DNA of 7,282 nt from Chitinophagaceae bacterium (GTDB taxonomy: Bacteria; Bacteroidota; Bacteroidia; Chitinophagales; Chitinophagaceae): NCBI GenBank assembly GCA_016786525.1, contig JAEUVW010000129.1, positions 1 to 7,282 of the forward strand, given 5' to 3'. Under the pieces are notes generated by a model that was given only the letters and a program-made list of their open reading frames with translations, was not told where the DNA came from and did not search any database. Of this stretch, positions 1 to 6,126 are shown piece by piece. A program made the translations under genes and the position numbers. Position 1 is the stretch's first letter. Each line of letters begins with the position of its first letter.

Positions 1-295
1 GGCCTCCTTCCTGGGCAAAGGCGGCAGCAAAGACAAGATGCTGTTTATCTTCGACGAACCCACTACGGGCCTGCATGCACACGATATCTCCAAGCTGCTG
101 CAATCCTTCAATGCCCTCATCGACAAGGGGCACTCCATCATCATTATCGAGCACAATACCGACGTCATCAAAAGCGCGGACTGGGTCATAGACCTGGGGC
201 CGGAAGGCGGCGCGGGCGGTGGTAATTTGTTGTATTCCGGCACACCGGAAGGCCTGAAAAAAATAAAAGAAAGCCATACGGCACAGTATCTTTGA
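1..295 (+). CDS. uvrA: UvrA-family excinuclease ABC subunit A, C-terminal fragment (5' end outside window)
   Basis: The reading frame is open from base 2, giving 97 residues to the TGA at 293-295, so only about the last tenth of a protein normally around 900-950 residues is present. The sequence shows the second ABC ATPase module: a Walker B/D-loop run LFIFDEPTTGLH at 41-76 with the catalytic Glu codon at 56-58, an H-loop IIEHN with its His codon at 152-154, then ADWVIDLGPEGG and the UvrA-typical end SGTPEG...SHTAQYL. UvrA is the cytoplasmic DNA-damage recognition ATPase that loads UvrB in nucleotide excision repair. The ATG at 38 is internal, not a start. Bacteroidota often carry more than one UvrA paralogue, and this fragment cannot show whether it is the housekeeping copy. 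The next gene starts 10 bases later with no terminator between, so read-through is likely. Confidence 0.93.
   Translation, partial: ASFLGKGGSKDKMLFIFDEPTTGLHAHDISKLLQSFNALIDKGHSIIIIEHNTDVIKSADWVIDLGPEGGAGGGNLLYSGTPEGLKKIKESHTAQYL
287..294 (+). promoter_or_regulatory. Candidate Bacteroidota -7 element at the uvrA / response-regulator junction
   Basis: TATCTTTG at 287-294 fits the Bacteroidota -7 consensus TAnnTTTG exactly and overlaps the uvrA stop codon. Reading the + strand by eye I find only one other exact match in the window (2402-2409), also just upstream of a gene. Against it, no TTG-type -33 element is seen about 19-21 bases upstream, and transcription from here would begin around 299-301, leaving a leader of only about 5 bases before the ATG at 306. 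It may be fortuitous or a weak or regulated promoter. Confidence 0.3.
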
Positions 296-298
296 GGA
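294..298 (+). promoter_or_regulatory. Shine-Dalgarno-like site for the response regulator
   Basis: GAGGA lies 7 bases before the ATG at 306, a good distance for ribosome binding, and supports that start over the in-frame ATG at 315. It overlaps the uvrA stop codon, so it would be present only in transcripts coming from upstream, not in one starting at the adjacent candidate -7 element. Shine-Dalgarno sites are generally weak or dispensable in Bacteroidota. Confidence 0.45.
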
Positions 299-305
299 CA
301 AAATC

Positions 306-995
306 ATGACGACGATGAAAGCCCTGCTGCTTGAAGACGATCCTGTGCTCTCCGGAGAAGTGAGCAGTTTCCTGCAGGCCAAAGGCATGGCCTGCGACAC
401 CGTATTTGATGGCGATCTTTTCTTCCGGCAGCAACTGCGGGAGACCTACGACATTTACCTGCTGGACATCAATGTACCCCGCATCAATGGACTGGACGTG
501 TGCCACAGGATACGGGAAAAGGATAAAAACACCCCCATCCTGATGCTCACCGCCTACGGGGAGATCGACGATAAAGTAGAGGCCTTTAACCGGGGGGCCG
601 ACGACTACCTGGTCAAGCCTTTTCACCTGGAAGAATTGTACGTGCGCATCAACTCCCTGTGCCGCCGCAAGACCACACCCCAGGCACAGCAGGAAATCAT
701 TCGCGTGGCCGACCTGGAGATCAATGCCAGCGAAAAGGAAGTGCGGCGCGGCACCGAGCAGATCAGCCTGACCCCAAAGGAATATAACCTGCTCCTGATA
801 CTGGCCAAAGCCAATGGCCGTGTGGTGCCCAAAAACAGCATTGCAGAGCAGCTCTGGGACTACCATATCGAAACCACGCAGAATACCATAGAAGTCTATA
901 TCAGCTTCCTGCGCCAGAAGATCGATAAGCAGGCGGAACGCAAACTGATCCATACCAAAGTGGGCTACGGCTATTACCTCAAAGAAGAAGCATGA
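306..995 (+). CDS. OmpR/PhoB-family response regulator (CusR/CopR-like)
   Basis: This 229-residue protein has the usual length and two-domain layout of the family. The receiver domain (about residues 4-118) shows the acidic pair D11/D12, the phospho-acceptor D54 in LLDINVP, the switch Thr T82 in MLTAYG and the invariant K104-P105 in YLVKPF. A winged-helix DNA-binding domain follows (about 132-226), with LTPKEYNLL at its start, the recognition-helix region TQNTIEVYISFLRQKI and the closing hairpin VGYGYYL. All key phosphorylation residues are present, so it should be functional. The gene overlaps the downstream sensor kinase by 4 bases (ATGA), which indicates translational coupling and a cognate pair. 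The likely target is the four-repeat array at 2352-2391 ahead of the efflux operon; this is inferred from gene order and from family members binding direct repeats. The start at 306 is chosen for the GAGGA at 294-298; Met4 (315) is the alternative. Confidence 0.93.
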   Translation: MTTMKALLLEDDPVLSGEVSSFLQAKGMACDTVFDGDLFFRQQLRETYDIYLLDINVPRINGLDVCHRIREKDKNTPILMLTAYGEIDDKVEAFNRGADDYLVKPFHLEELYVRINSLCRRKTTPQAQQEIIRVADLEINASEKEVRRGTEQISLTPKEYNLLLILAKANGRVVPKNSIAEQLWDYHIETTQNTIEVYISFLRQKIDKQAERKLIHTKVGYGYYLKEEA

Positions 996-2341
996 CCTTA
1001 AAGCTCCGGATCTCTTTATTCATCAGCCTGCTGTTCACCCTGCTGTTCGGGGTGGCTTCCAGCATCATCATTATCTTTTTCTCCGACTTCCGAAAAGACG
1101 AATTCCGCCAGCGCCTGGAAGAGAAAGCCCTGACCACCATCAAACTGCTGATCGAAGTGCGGGAGGTAGACAACCAGATGTTGAAGATCATCGACCAGAA
1201 TTCGATCAATAAGCTGTACGACGAGAAGACCCTGGTGTTCAACAGCGAATACGAGCTGATCTACAGCAGCCTGGACGATACCCGCATCCGCTGGACAAAG
1301 TCTGACCTGGAGTACCTGAAAAAACACAAGACCTTTTTCAAAAAAGACGGCGAAAACGAGATCTACGGCGTATTTTACGACAGCCGCGACAATGATTTCT
1401 TTGCGCTGATCTCCGCCAACGACAACTATGGCAAGAGCAAGCTGGACTTCCTGATGGTACTGCTGCTCGTCACCTATGTAGTGTTTACGATAGCCGCCTG
1501 GCTGCTGACCTTTTACGTGGTGAAACGGCAGATTGCCCCCCTGGACTATTTTCACCGCAACATCAACAGCATCAACGAGCATAACCTGGATACCCGCCTG
1601 CAGATCCGCGAAGACAGCCGCCACGAGATCGACCTCATCGGCCGGGAATTCAACTTTATGATGAGCCGTATCGAACAGGCCTACCGCAAGCAAAAAGAGT
1701 TTACCGCCCATGCCTCACACGAGCTGCGTACACCGCTGGCCCGCATGTCCGTACAACTGGAAAACCTGCAACTGTCAGCTGATGCCCCCATCCGCGCCGC
1801 CATAGGCCGGGTAGAGCAAAACATCGTGCAGCTGAACGAACTGATCGATTCCCTGCTGCTGCTGTCGCGGGTAGACAATACAATCAACCCTGTGCTGGAA
1901 ACCTCGCGGGTAGACGAGGCCCTGTACAACAGCATCGACAAGGTCTGTTCCCTTTTCCCCGACTTCAAAGTAGGCCTGGAGATCGAAGCCCCGGAAGGCA
2001 TGGCAGACCTGCTGACCCAGCCCTGCAACCAGCATTTGCTCGAGATCGCCTTCGGCAACCTGCTGAAAAATGCCTGCCTGTACTCCGGCGACCGGCAGGC
2101 CCGGGTACGCCTGCTGCAACAGGACGGTCACCTGGCCGTATCCATCAGCAACAGCGGTACTGCCCTGAGCGAAAGCGAACAGCAAAATATGTTCGAACCC
2201 TTCAGCCGGGGGCAAAATGCCGGAAGCAAACCCGGACTGGGACTGGGACTGCGTATCGTGTACCGCATCCTCTCGCTGCATGGATTTACGATCCGCTACC
2301 ATGCCAACCCGGGCGGGCATGAATTTGTTATCAATTTCTAA
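992..2341 (+). CDS. Membrane sensor histidine kinase, HAMP-containing, heavy-metal-sensor (CusS-like) type
   Basis: This 449-residue protein has a first membrane segment at about 7-28, a periplasmic region of about 120 residues (30-150), a second membrane segment at about 152-175, a HAMP linker (about 176-230, with P183), a HisKA dimerisation domain with phospho-acceptor H243 in SHELRTPL, and a HATPase_c domain. The ATPase domain has an N-box NLLKNA (N356, N360), an F-box MFEPFSRG (400-407) and a G2 box GLGLGL (415-420). The G1 box reads NSGTA (387-391) instead of DxGxG; E. coli CusS, as I recall it, has a similar NPGTP, which favours a metal-sensor subgroup. The periplasmic region has no Cys and only one Met (M63) and one His (H112), so an obvious metal site is absent. 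It overlaps the regulator by 4 bases and should phosphorylate it. The signal is not determined. Confidence 0.92.
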   Translation: MTLKLRISLFISLLFTLLFGVASSIIIIFFSDFRKDEFRQRLEEKALTTIKLLIEVREVDNQMLKIIDQNSINKLYDEKTLVFNSEYELIYSSLDDTRIRWTKSDLEYLKKHKTFFKKDGENEIYGVFYDSRDNDFFALISANDNYGKSKLDFLMVLLLVTYVVFTIAAWLLTFYVVKRQIAPLDYFHRNINSINEHNLDTRLQIREDSRHEIDLIGREFNFMMSRIEQAYRKQKEFTAHASHELRTPLARMSVQLENLQLSADAPIRAAIGRVEQNIVQLNELIDSLLLLSRVDNTINPVLETSRVDEALYNSIDKVCSLFPDFKVGLEIEAPEGMADLLTQPCNQHLLEIAFGNLLKNACLYSGDRQARVRLLQQDGHLAVSISNSGTALSESEQQNMFEPFSRGQNAGSKPGLGLGLRIVYRILSLHGFTIRYHANPGGHEFVINF

Positions 2342-2351
2342 TTAGCGCAGC

Positions 2352-2391
2352 ATTAAGGCGTTTTTAAGCCGGGAATTAAGCTACTCTTAAG
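2352..2391 (+). promoter_or_regulatory. Four TTAAG direct repeats: probable response-regulator operator (PmrA-box-like)
   Basis: Four hexamers occur in the same orientation: ATTAAG at 2352-2357, TTTAAG at 2363-2368, ATTAAG at 2375-2380 and CTTAAG at 2386-2391. Their starts are 11, 12 and 11 bases apart, about one helical turn, so they form two hexamer-N5-hexamer pairs separated by 6 bases. By eye I find no other TTAAG on the + strand of the window. Members of the OmpR family bind such direct repeats as head-to-tail dimers; the PmrA box (YTTAAK-N5-YTTAAK) is the closest published pattern I know. The array ends 10 bases before the -7 element at 2402-2409 and covers the place of a -33 element, the position of an activator working beside polymerase. 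Binding by the adjacent regulator is inferred. Confidence 0.72.
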
Positions 2392-2403
2392 ACAGGAGTC
2401 TTA
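2388..2403 (+). promoter_or_regulatory. 16-base dyad between the operator array and the -7 element
   Basis: TAAGAC (2388-2393) and GTCTTA (2398-2403) are perfect inverted arms around the 4-base loop AGGA. The left arm lies in the fourth TTAAG repeat and the right arm shares two bases with the -7 element. It could be an operator for a second, dimeric regulator or a symmetric contact of the response regulator. In a transcript reading through from the kinase gene it would fold into a 6-base-pair hairpin followed by CTTTTG, but with only two G-C pairs it would be a poor intrinsic terminator. The symmetry is certain; the function is not. Confidence 0.4.
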
Positions 2404-2409
2404 CTTTTG
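2402..2409 (+). promoter_or_regulatory. Bacteroidota -7 promoter element of the efflux operon
   Basis: TACTTTTG matches TAnnTTTG exactly and sits 22 bases before the ATG at 2432, giving an expected AU-rich leader of roughly 16-18 bases without a Shine-Dalgarno site, usual for this phylum. No TTG is found at the -33 position, which is filled by the third TTAAG repeat. This suggests a promoter that depends on an activator, in line with control by the upstream two-component system. Confidence 0.65.
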
Positions 2410-2431
2410 TATTCAAATTATTCAGATACAA

Positions 2432-3679
2432 ATGAAATACCTGCTTCTGTTGCTGCTTTGCCTTCTTGGTCGCACCTCCTTTGCAGACCAGGCACTCACA
2501 CTGCCGGAGTGTGAAGACCTGTTCCGGAAAAACAACCTGCTGCTCCTGGCAGAACAGTACAACATCAGCGCCAGCAAGGCCTCGGTGATCCAGGCCCGTA
2601 TCTGGGAACAGCCCTACCTGTCCGGGGAGATCAATGCCTGGAACCCCGAACAAAACAAAATGTTCGATGCGGGAAAACAGGGCCAGAAGGTGGCCGCCAT
2701 ACAGCAGCTGATCTACATCGGCGGCAAGAAAAAGAACGAGATCGCTTTTGCCAAATCCAACGTGGCACTGGCCGAGCTGCAGTTTGAGCAATTGCTCAGC
2801 GACATCCGCTTCCAGCTGTACCAGAGCTTTTATACCCTCTATTTCGACCAGCAAAAAGTCAACAGCCTGAACCTGCAGATGTCCAACATCGACTCCCTGG
2901 TGATCGCCTACAATGTACAGGCAGCCAAAAACAATGTGTCCCTGAAAGATGTGGTACGCCTGCAGGCCCTGTCCCTGAACTTCCGCAGCGACCTGCTGGA
3001 CATTCAGAAAAGCATCAATGAAGAACAAAAGAACCTGCAGCTGATTACCGGCGTAGCAGACATCATCCAGCCGCAGGCAAAAGCGGCATACTTTGAGCAA
3101 CTGTTCAGCAAACGTATGATCCAAAGCCCGGAAGAACTGACGCAAACCGCCCTGCAGAAAAACCCGGACTATCTCTATGCCCAAAAGATAGCAGAAAGCA
3201 ACGAGCTGATGCTGAAATGGCAGAAATCGCTGTCCGTACCGGATCTCTCCCTGGGTGCTGCGTATGACCAGCGTGGCGGCGCCTTCAACAACCAGGTAAA
3301 CCTGACCATGGGCATTCCCCTGCCCCTGTGGAACAAGAACAAAGGCAATATTCGCATGGCCAAAGCCCAGCTGGACCAATCTAAGATACAGACCGACTAT
3401 AAAGCGCAGGAGCTGAAAGCAGAGATCGTAACGGCCTACAACAACTGGAAACAACAGCTGGTACAATATGAAAAAATGCAGGACAGCCATACCGAAAACC
3501 TGAACACGGTCTACAACGGCATCCTGCAAAACTTCCACAAACGCAACATCTCCCTGCTGGAGTTTACCGACTTTATGGAAAGCTACAACCAGAGCGTGCT
3601 CTCCCTGACGGAGATGCAAAAGCAACTGGCCCTGTCCTGTACCACCCTGAACTACCTGGTCAACGACCAGATTTTATAA
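2432..3679 (+). CDS. Outer membrane efflux channel, TolC/CzcC (CusC-like) family
   Basis: This 415-residue protein has a Sec signal peptide (residues 1-18, LLLLLL core, probable cleavage SFA|DQ). There is no lipobox at a usable position, unlike E. coli CusC. Two outer-membrane-efflux repeats follow (about 28-205 and 225-410), rich in long amphipathic helices of the kind that build the periplasmic tunnel. The motif GIPLPLWNKNKGNI (294-307), followed by AKAQLDQSK, is a strong signature of the CzcC group. It would form the trimeric outer membrane exit duct of a tripartite RND exporter whose adaptor and pump are encoded downstream. It is the first gene after the operator and -7 element at 2352-2409, and the adaptor gene begins 28 bases after its stop. 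Length is normal for Bacteroidota CzcC-like proteins. The family is secure; the substrate is not. Confidence 0.92.
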   Translation: MKYLLLLLLCLLGRTSFADQALTLPECEDLFRKNNLLLLAEQYNISASKASVIQARIWEQPYLSGEINAWNPEQNKMFDAGKQGQKVAAIQQLIYIGGKKKNEIAFAKSNVALAELQFEQLLSDIRFQLYQSFYTLYFDQQKVNSLNLQMSNIDSLVIAYNVQAAKNNVSLKDVVRLQALSLNFRSDLLDIQKSINEEQKNLQLITGVADIIQPQAKAAYFEQLFSKRMIQSPEELTQTALQKNPDYLYAQKIAESNELMLKWQKSLSVPDLSLGAAYDQRGGAFNNQVNLTMGIPLPLWNKNKGNIRMAKAQLDQSKIQTDYKAQELKAEIVTAYNNWKQQLVQYEKMQDSHTENLNTVYNGILQNFHKRNISLLEFTDFMESYNQSVLSLTEMQKQLALSCTTLNYLVNDQIL

Positions 3680-3707
3680 GCACACTTACTGTACCAAACA
3701 GCATACA

Positions 3708-4790
3708 ATGAAAAAGATCATCCCCTTCTTCCTGCTGGCCGCACTGATGGCCGCATCCTGCAAAAACAAGCAAAAGCCCGACGATGTACAGAAAGGCTTT
3801 GTGCTCAGCGACAAAATGCTGTCGACCACCCAAACGGCAGTAGCAGCCCTGGAACCGGTACGCAACGAACTCAGCTTCTATGGCAAGATCACCGCCGACA
3901 ACAATAAAATGATCGAAGTATTCCCCGTGGTGGGCGGTAATGTGACCAAGGTGTACGTAGAACTGGGCGACTATGTAAAAAAAGGGCAGCTGCTGGCTAC
4001 GATACAGAGTACCGAGGTGGCCGGCTTTGAAAAAGACCTGGATGACGCCCGCAACGACGTGCTCGTGGCCCGCAACAACCTGAAAGTTACCCAGGAGATG
4101 TACGAAGGCAAACTGAACGCAGACCGTGATGTGGTAGAAGCCAAAAGCCAGCTGGACAAGGCCGAATCGCAGCTCCACCGCATACAGGAGACCTACAAGA
4201 TCTACAACATCCGCAGCGGCGCCACCTACGAGGTGCGCTCCCCCATCAGCGGCTTCGTGATCCAGAAAAGCATCAACGATGACATGCTGCTGCGCAGCGA
4301 CAAAACGGACAACATCTTTGACATAGCCGAGATCGATGACGTATGGGCCATAGCCAATGTAAATGAAAGCGACATCAACCAGGTGAAACTGGGCATTGAC
4401 GCTTCGGTAACGACCCTGAGCTACCCCGACAAGGTCTTCAGCGGCAAGGTAGACAAGATCTTCAACGTCATAGACCCGGTAACCAAAGCCATGAATGTGC
4501 GCATCAAGCTGAACAATACCGACTACCTGCTGAAGCCGGAAATGAGGGCCAACATCCTGATGTCGTATGCCGAAAACCAGCAGATGATCGCCGTGCCTTC
4601 AGACGCCGTCATCTTCGACAAAAGCAAAAACTACGTGATGATCTTTAAAGACCGCCACAATATCGAAACCCGCCAGGTAGAGGTATTCCGCCAGGTGGGC
4701 AAGACCACCTACATCTCTTCCGGTCTGCAGGCCGGTGAAAAAGTAATGACCACCAACCAATTGCTGGTGTACGATGCCCTGAACGACTAA
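3708..4790 (+). CDS. RND efflux periplasmic adaptor (membrane fusion protein), CusB/CzcB-HlyD family lipoprotein
   Basis: This 360-residue adaptor begins with a lipoprotein signal peptide: KK, a hydrophobic stretch, then the lipobox MAASC with C18 as the expected lipidated residue. The first half of the lipoyl-like barrel-sandwich domain is at about 70-105 (VVGGNVTKVYVELGDYVKKGQ). An alpha-hairpin follows (about 107-170) with heptad-like helices. The chain returns to the lipoyl domain at SPISGFV (178-184), then a beta-barrel (about 205-285, ending near LKPEMRANI) and a C-terminal membrane-proximal domain. It should link the inner membrane pump to the outer membrane channel. It lacks the His-rich or zinc-binding extensions of some CzcB proteins, and I see no clustered Met or His site after C18, so nothing points to one metal. 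It is 28 bases from the channel gene and 18 bases from the porin gene, consistent with one transcript. Confidence 0.93.
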   Translation: MKKIIPFFLLAALMAASCKNKQKPDDVQKGFVLSDKMLSTTQTAVAALEPVRNELSFYGKITADNNKMIEVFPVVGGNVTKVYVELGDYVKKGQLLATIQSTEVAGFEKDLDDARNDVLVARNNLKVTQEMYEGKLNADRDVVEAKSQLDKAESQLHRIQETYKIYNIRSGATYEVRSPISGFVIQKSINDDMLLRSDKTDNIFDIAEIDDVWAIANVNESDINQVKLGIDASVTTLSYPDKVFSGKVDKIFNVIDPVTKAMNVRIKLNNTDYLLKPEMRANILMSYAENQQMIAVPSDAVIFDKSKNYVMIFKDRHNIETRQVEVFRQVGKTTYISSGLQAGEKVMTTNQLLVYDALND

Positions 4791-4808
4791 GCACATAAGC
4801 AAATCCTG

Positions 4809-6119
4809 ATGAAATCCCCTCTCTTCCCGATCATAGGTGCCTGTTGCTTTTGTACAGCATCTGCGGCAGCCCAGGCAGATTCCACGGCCTGGTATTCCCT
4901 GCATGGGCAGACTACGGTCATTACACAGTACAAGCCCGCTTTCCGGGCGGCCTACTCAGGGACCAACAGTTTAAAGACGGCCCAGGAGACGCAGACCTCG
5001 CTCACCTCTACCCTGTACCTGGGTACAAAGTTGTGGAAAGGAGCCAGCCTGTTTGTGAATCCTGAAATTGCAGGCGGTTCAGGCCTGAGCCAGGCCCTGG
5101 GCATAGCCGACGCTACCAACGGGGAGACTTTCCGTATCGGCGACCCCGCCCCTAAGGTGTACCTGGCCCGGGTGTACTACACCCAGATCTTCGCCCTTTC
5201 GGATGAAAAAGAGTTCCGGCCGGGAGACTTGAACCAGTTGCAGCAGTTTGTGCCGGGCCGCTACCTGGCCTTTACCATAGGTAAAGTGGCGATCGCCGAT
5301 TATTTCGACAACAACCAATACAGCCACGATCCCCGCACGCAGTTCCTGAGCTGGGGCCTGATGAGCAACGGCGCCTGGGACTACCCGGCCAATACACGCG
5401 GCTATACTCCCTCCATAGTACTGGAGTATGTGACGCCACAGCACGAATGGCGCTATGCCCTTTCCCTGCTGCCCCAAACGGCCAACGGCAATACGATGAA
5501 CTGGGAGCTGGGCCATGCCAGTGCACAGACACTGGAGTACACCCATCACCACAGCATTGATGGCCGCCAGGGCGCCCTACGCCTGCTGGCCTTTTACAAC
5601 ACGGCAGACATGGGCAACTATAGGCAAAGCCTGGCCCTGCAGCCTGTGAATCCCGACATCAGCGCTACCCGCGCTTACGGCAACAGCAAATATGGCTTTG
5701 CCCTGAATGCCGAGCAGGAGCTGGGCCGGGATATCGGCTGCTTGCTCCGTGCCAGCTGGAACGACGGCCACCACGAAACCTGGGCCTTTACCGAGATCGA
5801 CCACAGCGCCAGTGCCGGGGTATCCGTATCAGGAAGCCGCTGGAAACGGGAAGAAGATCATGCCGGGCTGGCCTTCGTCATCTCGGGCATATCGGCAGAC
5901 CACCGGGCTTACCTGGCCGCGGGCGGCACCGGCTTCATGCTCGGGGATGGCCGCCTGCGCTATGGCACGGAACAACTGGCTGAAACCTATTACCAGGCCG
6001 CCCTGACCCCAAACCTTTTCGTAACAGGCGCTTACCAGCTCCTGCACCACCCCGGCTATAACAAAGACCGGCAAGGGCCTGTCAACATATTTTCCATCAG
6101 AGTACACACAAGAATATAA
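4809..6119 (+). CDS. OprB-family carbohydrate-selective porin homologue
   Basis: This 436-residue predicted outer membrane beta-barrel has a signal peptide at residues 1-23 (probable cleavage AQA|DS). Features typical of OprB-like porins are the early run LHGQTTVITQYKPAF...YSGTNSL, then LYLGTKLWKG, NPEIAGGSGLS, and the well-conserved core IADYFDNNQYSHDPRTQF (162-179) followed by NGAWDYPANTRGY. Alternating strands run to the end, SIRVHTRI; the last residue is Ile rather than the usual aromatic. Family members form trimeric channels for sugar diffusion, but the substrate here is unknown. The signal peptide is Cys-rich (C12, C13, C15). IGAC could mimic a lipobox, but the hydrophobic stretch before it is too short to favour lipidation. 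It sits inside an efflux operon, 18 bases after the adaptor and 7 bases before the pump, so co-expression is expected although a sugar porin has no known part in a tripartite exporter. Confidence 0.8.
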   Translation: MKSPLFPIIGACCFCTASAAAQADSTAWYSLHGQTTVITQYKPAFRAAYSGTNSLKTAQETQTSLTSTLYLGTKLWKGASLFVNPEIAGGSGLSQALGIADATNGETFRIGDPAPKVYLARVYYTQIFALSDEKEFRPGDLNQLQQFVPGRYLAFTIGKVAIADYFDNNQYSHDPRTQFLSWGLMSNGAWDYPANTRGYTPSIVLEYVTPQHEWRYALSLLPQTANGNTMNWELGHASAQTLEYTHHHSIDGRQGALRLLAFYNTADMGNYRQSLALQPVNPDISATRAYGNSKYGFALNAEQELGRDIGCLLRASWNDGHHETWAFTEIDHSASAGVSVSGSRWKREEDHAGLAFVISGISADHRAYLAAGGTGFMLGDGRLRYGTEQLAETYYQAALTPNLFVTGAYQLLHHPGYNKDRQGPVNIFSIRVHTRI

Positions 6120-6126
6120 CGGACCG

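Noticed and set aside
2234..2251. Three tandem copies of GGACTG in the kinase gene, a possible slippage site.
   Set aside because: They encode GLGLGL, the conserved G2 box, so protein constraint explains the repetition, and a gain or loss of one unit would stay in frame.
2338..2345. Palindrome CTAATTAG across the kinase stop codon as a terminator or operator.
   Set aside because: It is short, AT-only apart from its ends, has no U-tract behind it, and is easily expected by chance.
2387..3625. A 412-codon open frame on the minus strand, antisense to the outer membrane channel gene.
   Set aside because: Its translation is a low-complexity mix rich in Val, Leu, Gln and Phe with no recognisable domain, and the opposite strand encodes a clear TolC/CzcC protein. 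Strong codon bias removes antisense stops. The similar minus-strand frames at 186-953, 1016-1711 and 1775-2320 were rejected for the same reason.
3680..3707. The gap between channel and adaptor genes as an independent promoter.
   Set aside because: No TAnnTTTG element or repeat similar to the 2352-2391 array is present in these 28 bases, so a single operon is simpler.
4836..4855. Possible lipobox (IGAC with C12) and Cys cluster at the start of the porin.
   Set aside because: The hydrophobic segment before C12 is too short and contains two prolines, while a normal signal peptidase I site (AQA|DS) follows, as expected for a barrel protein.
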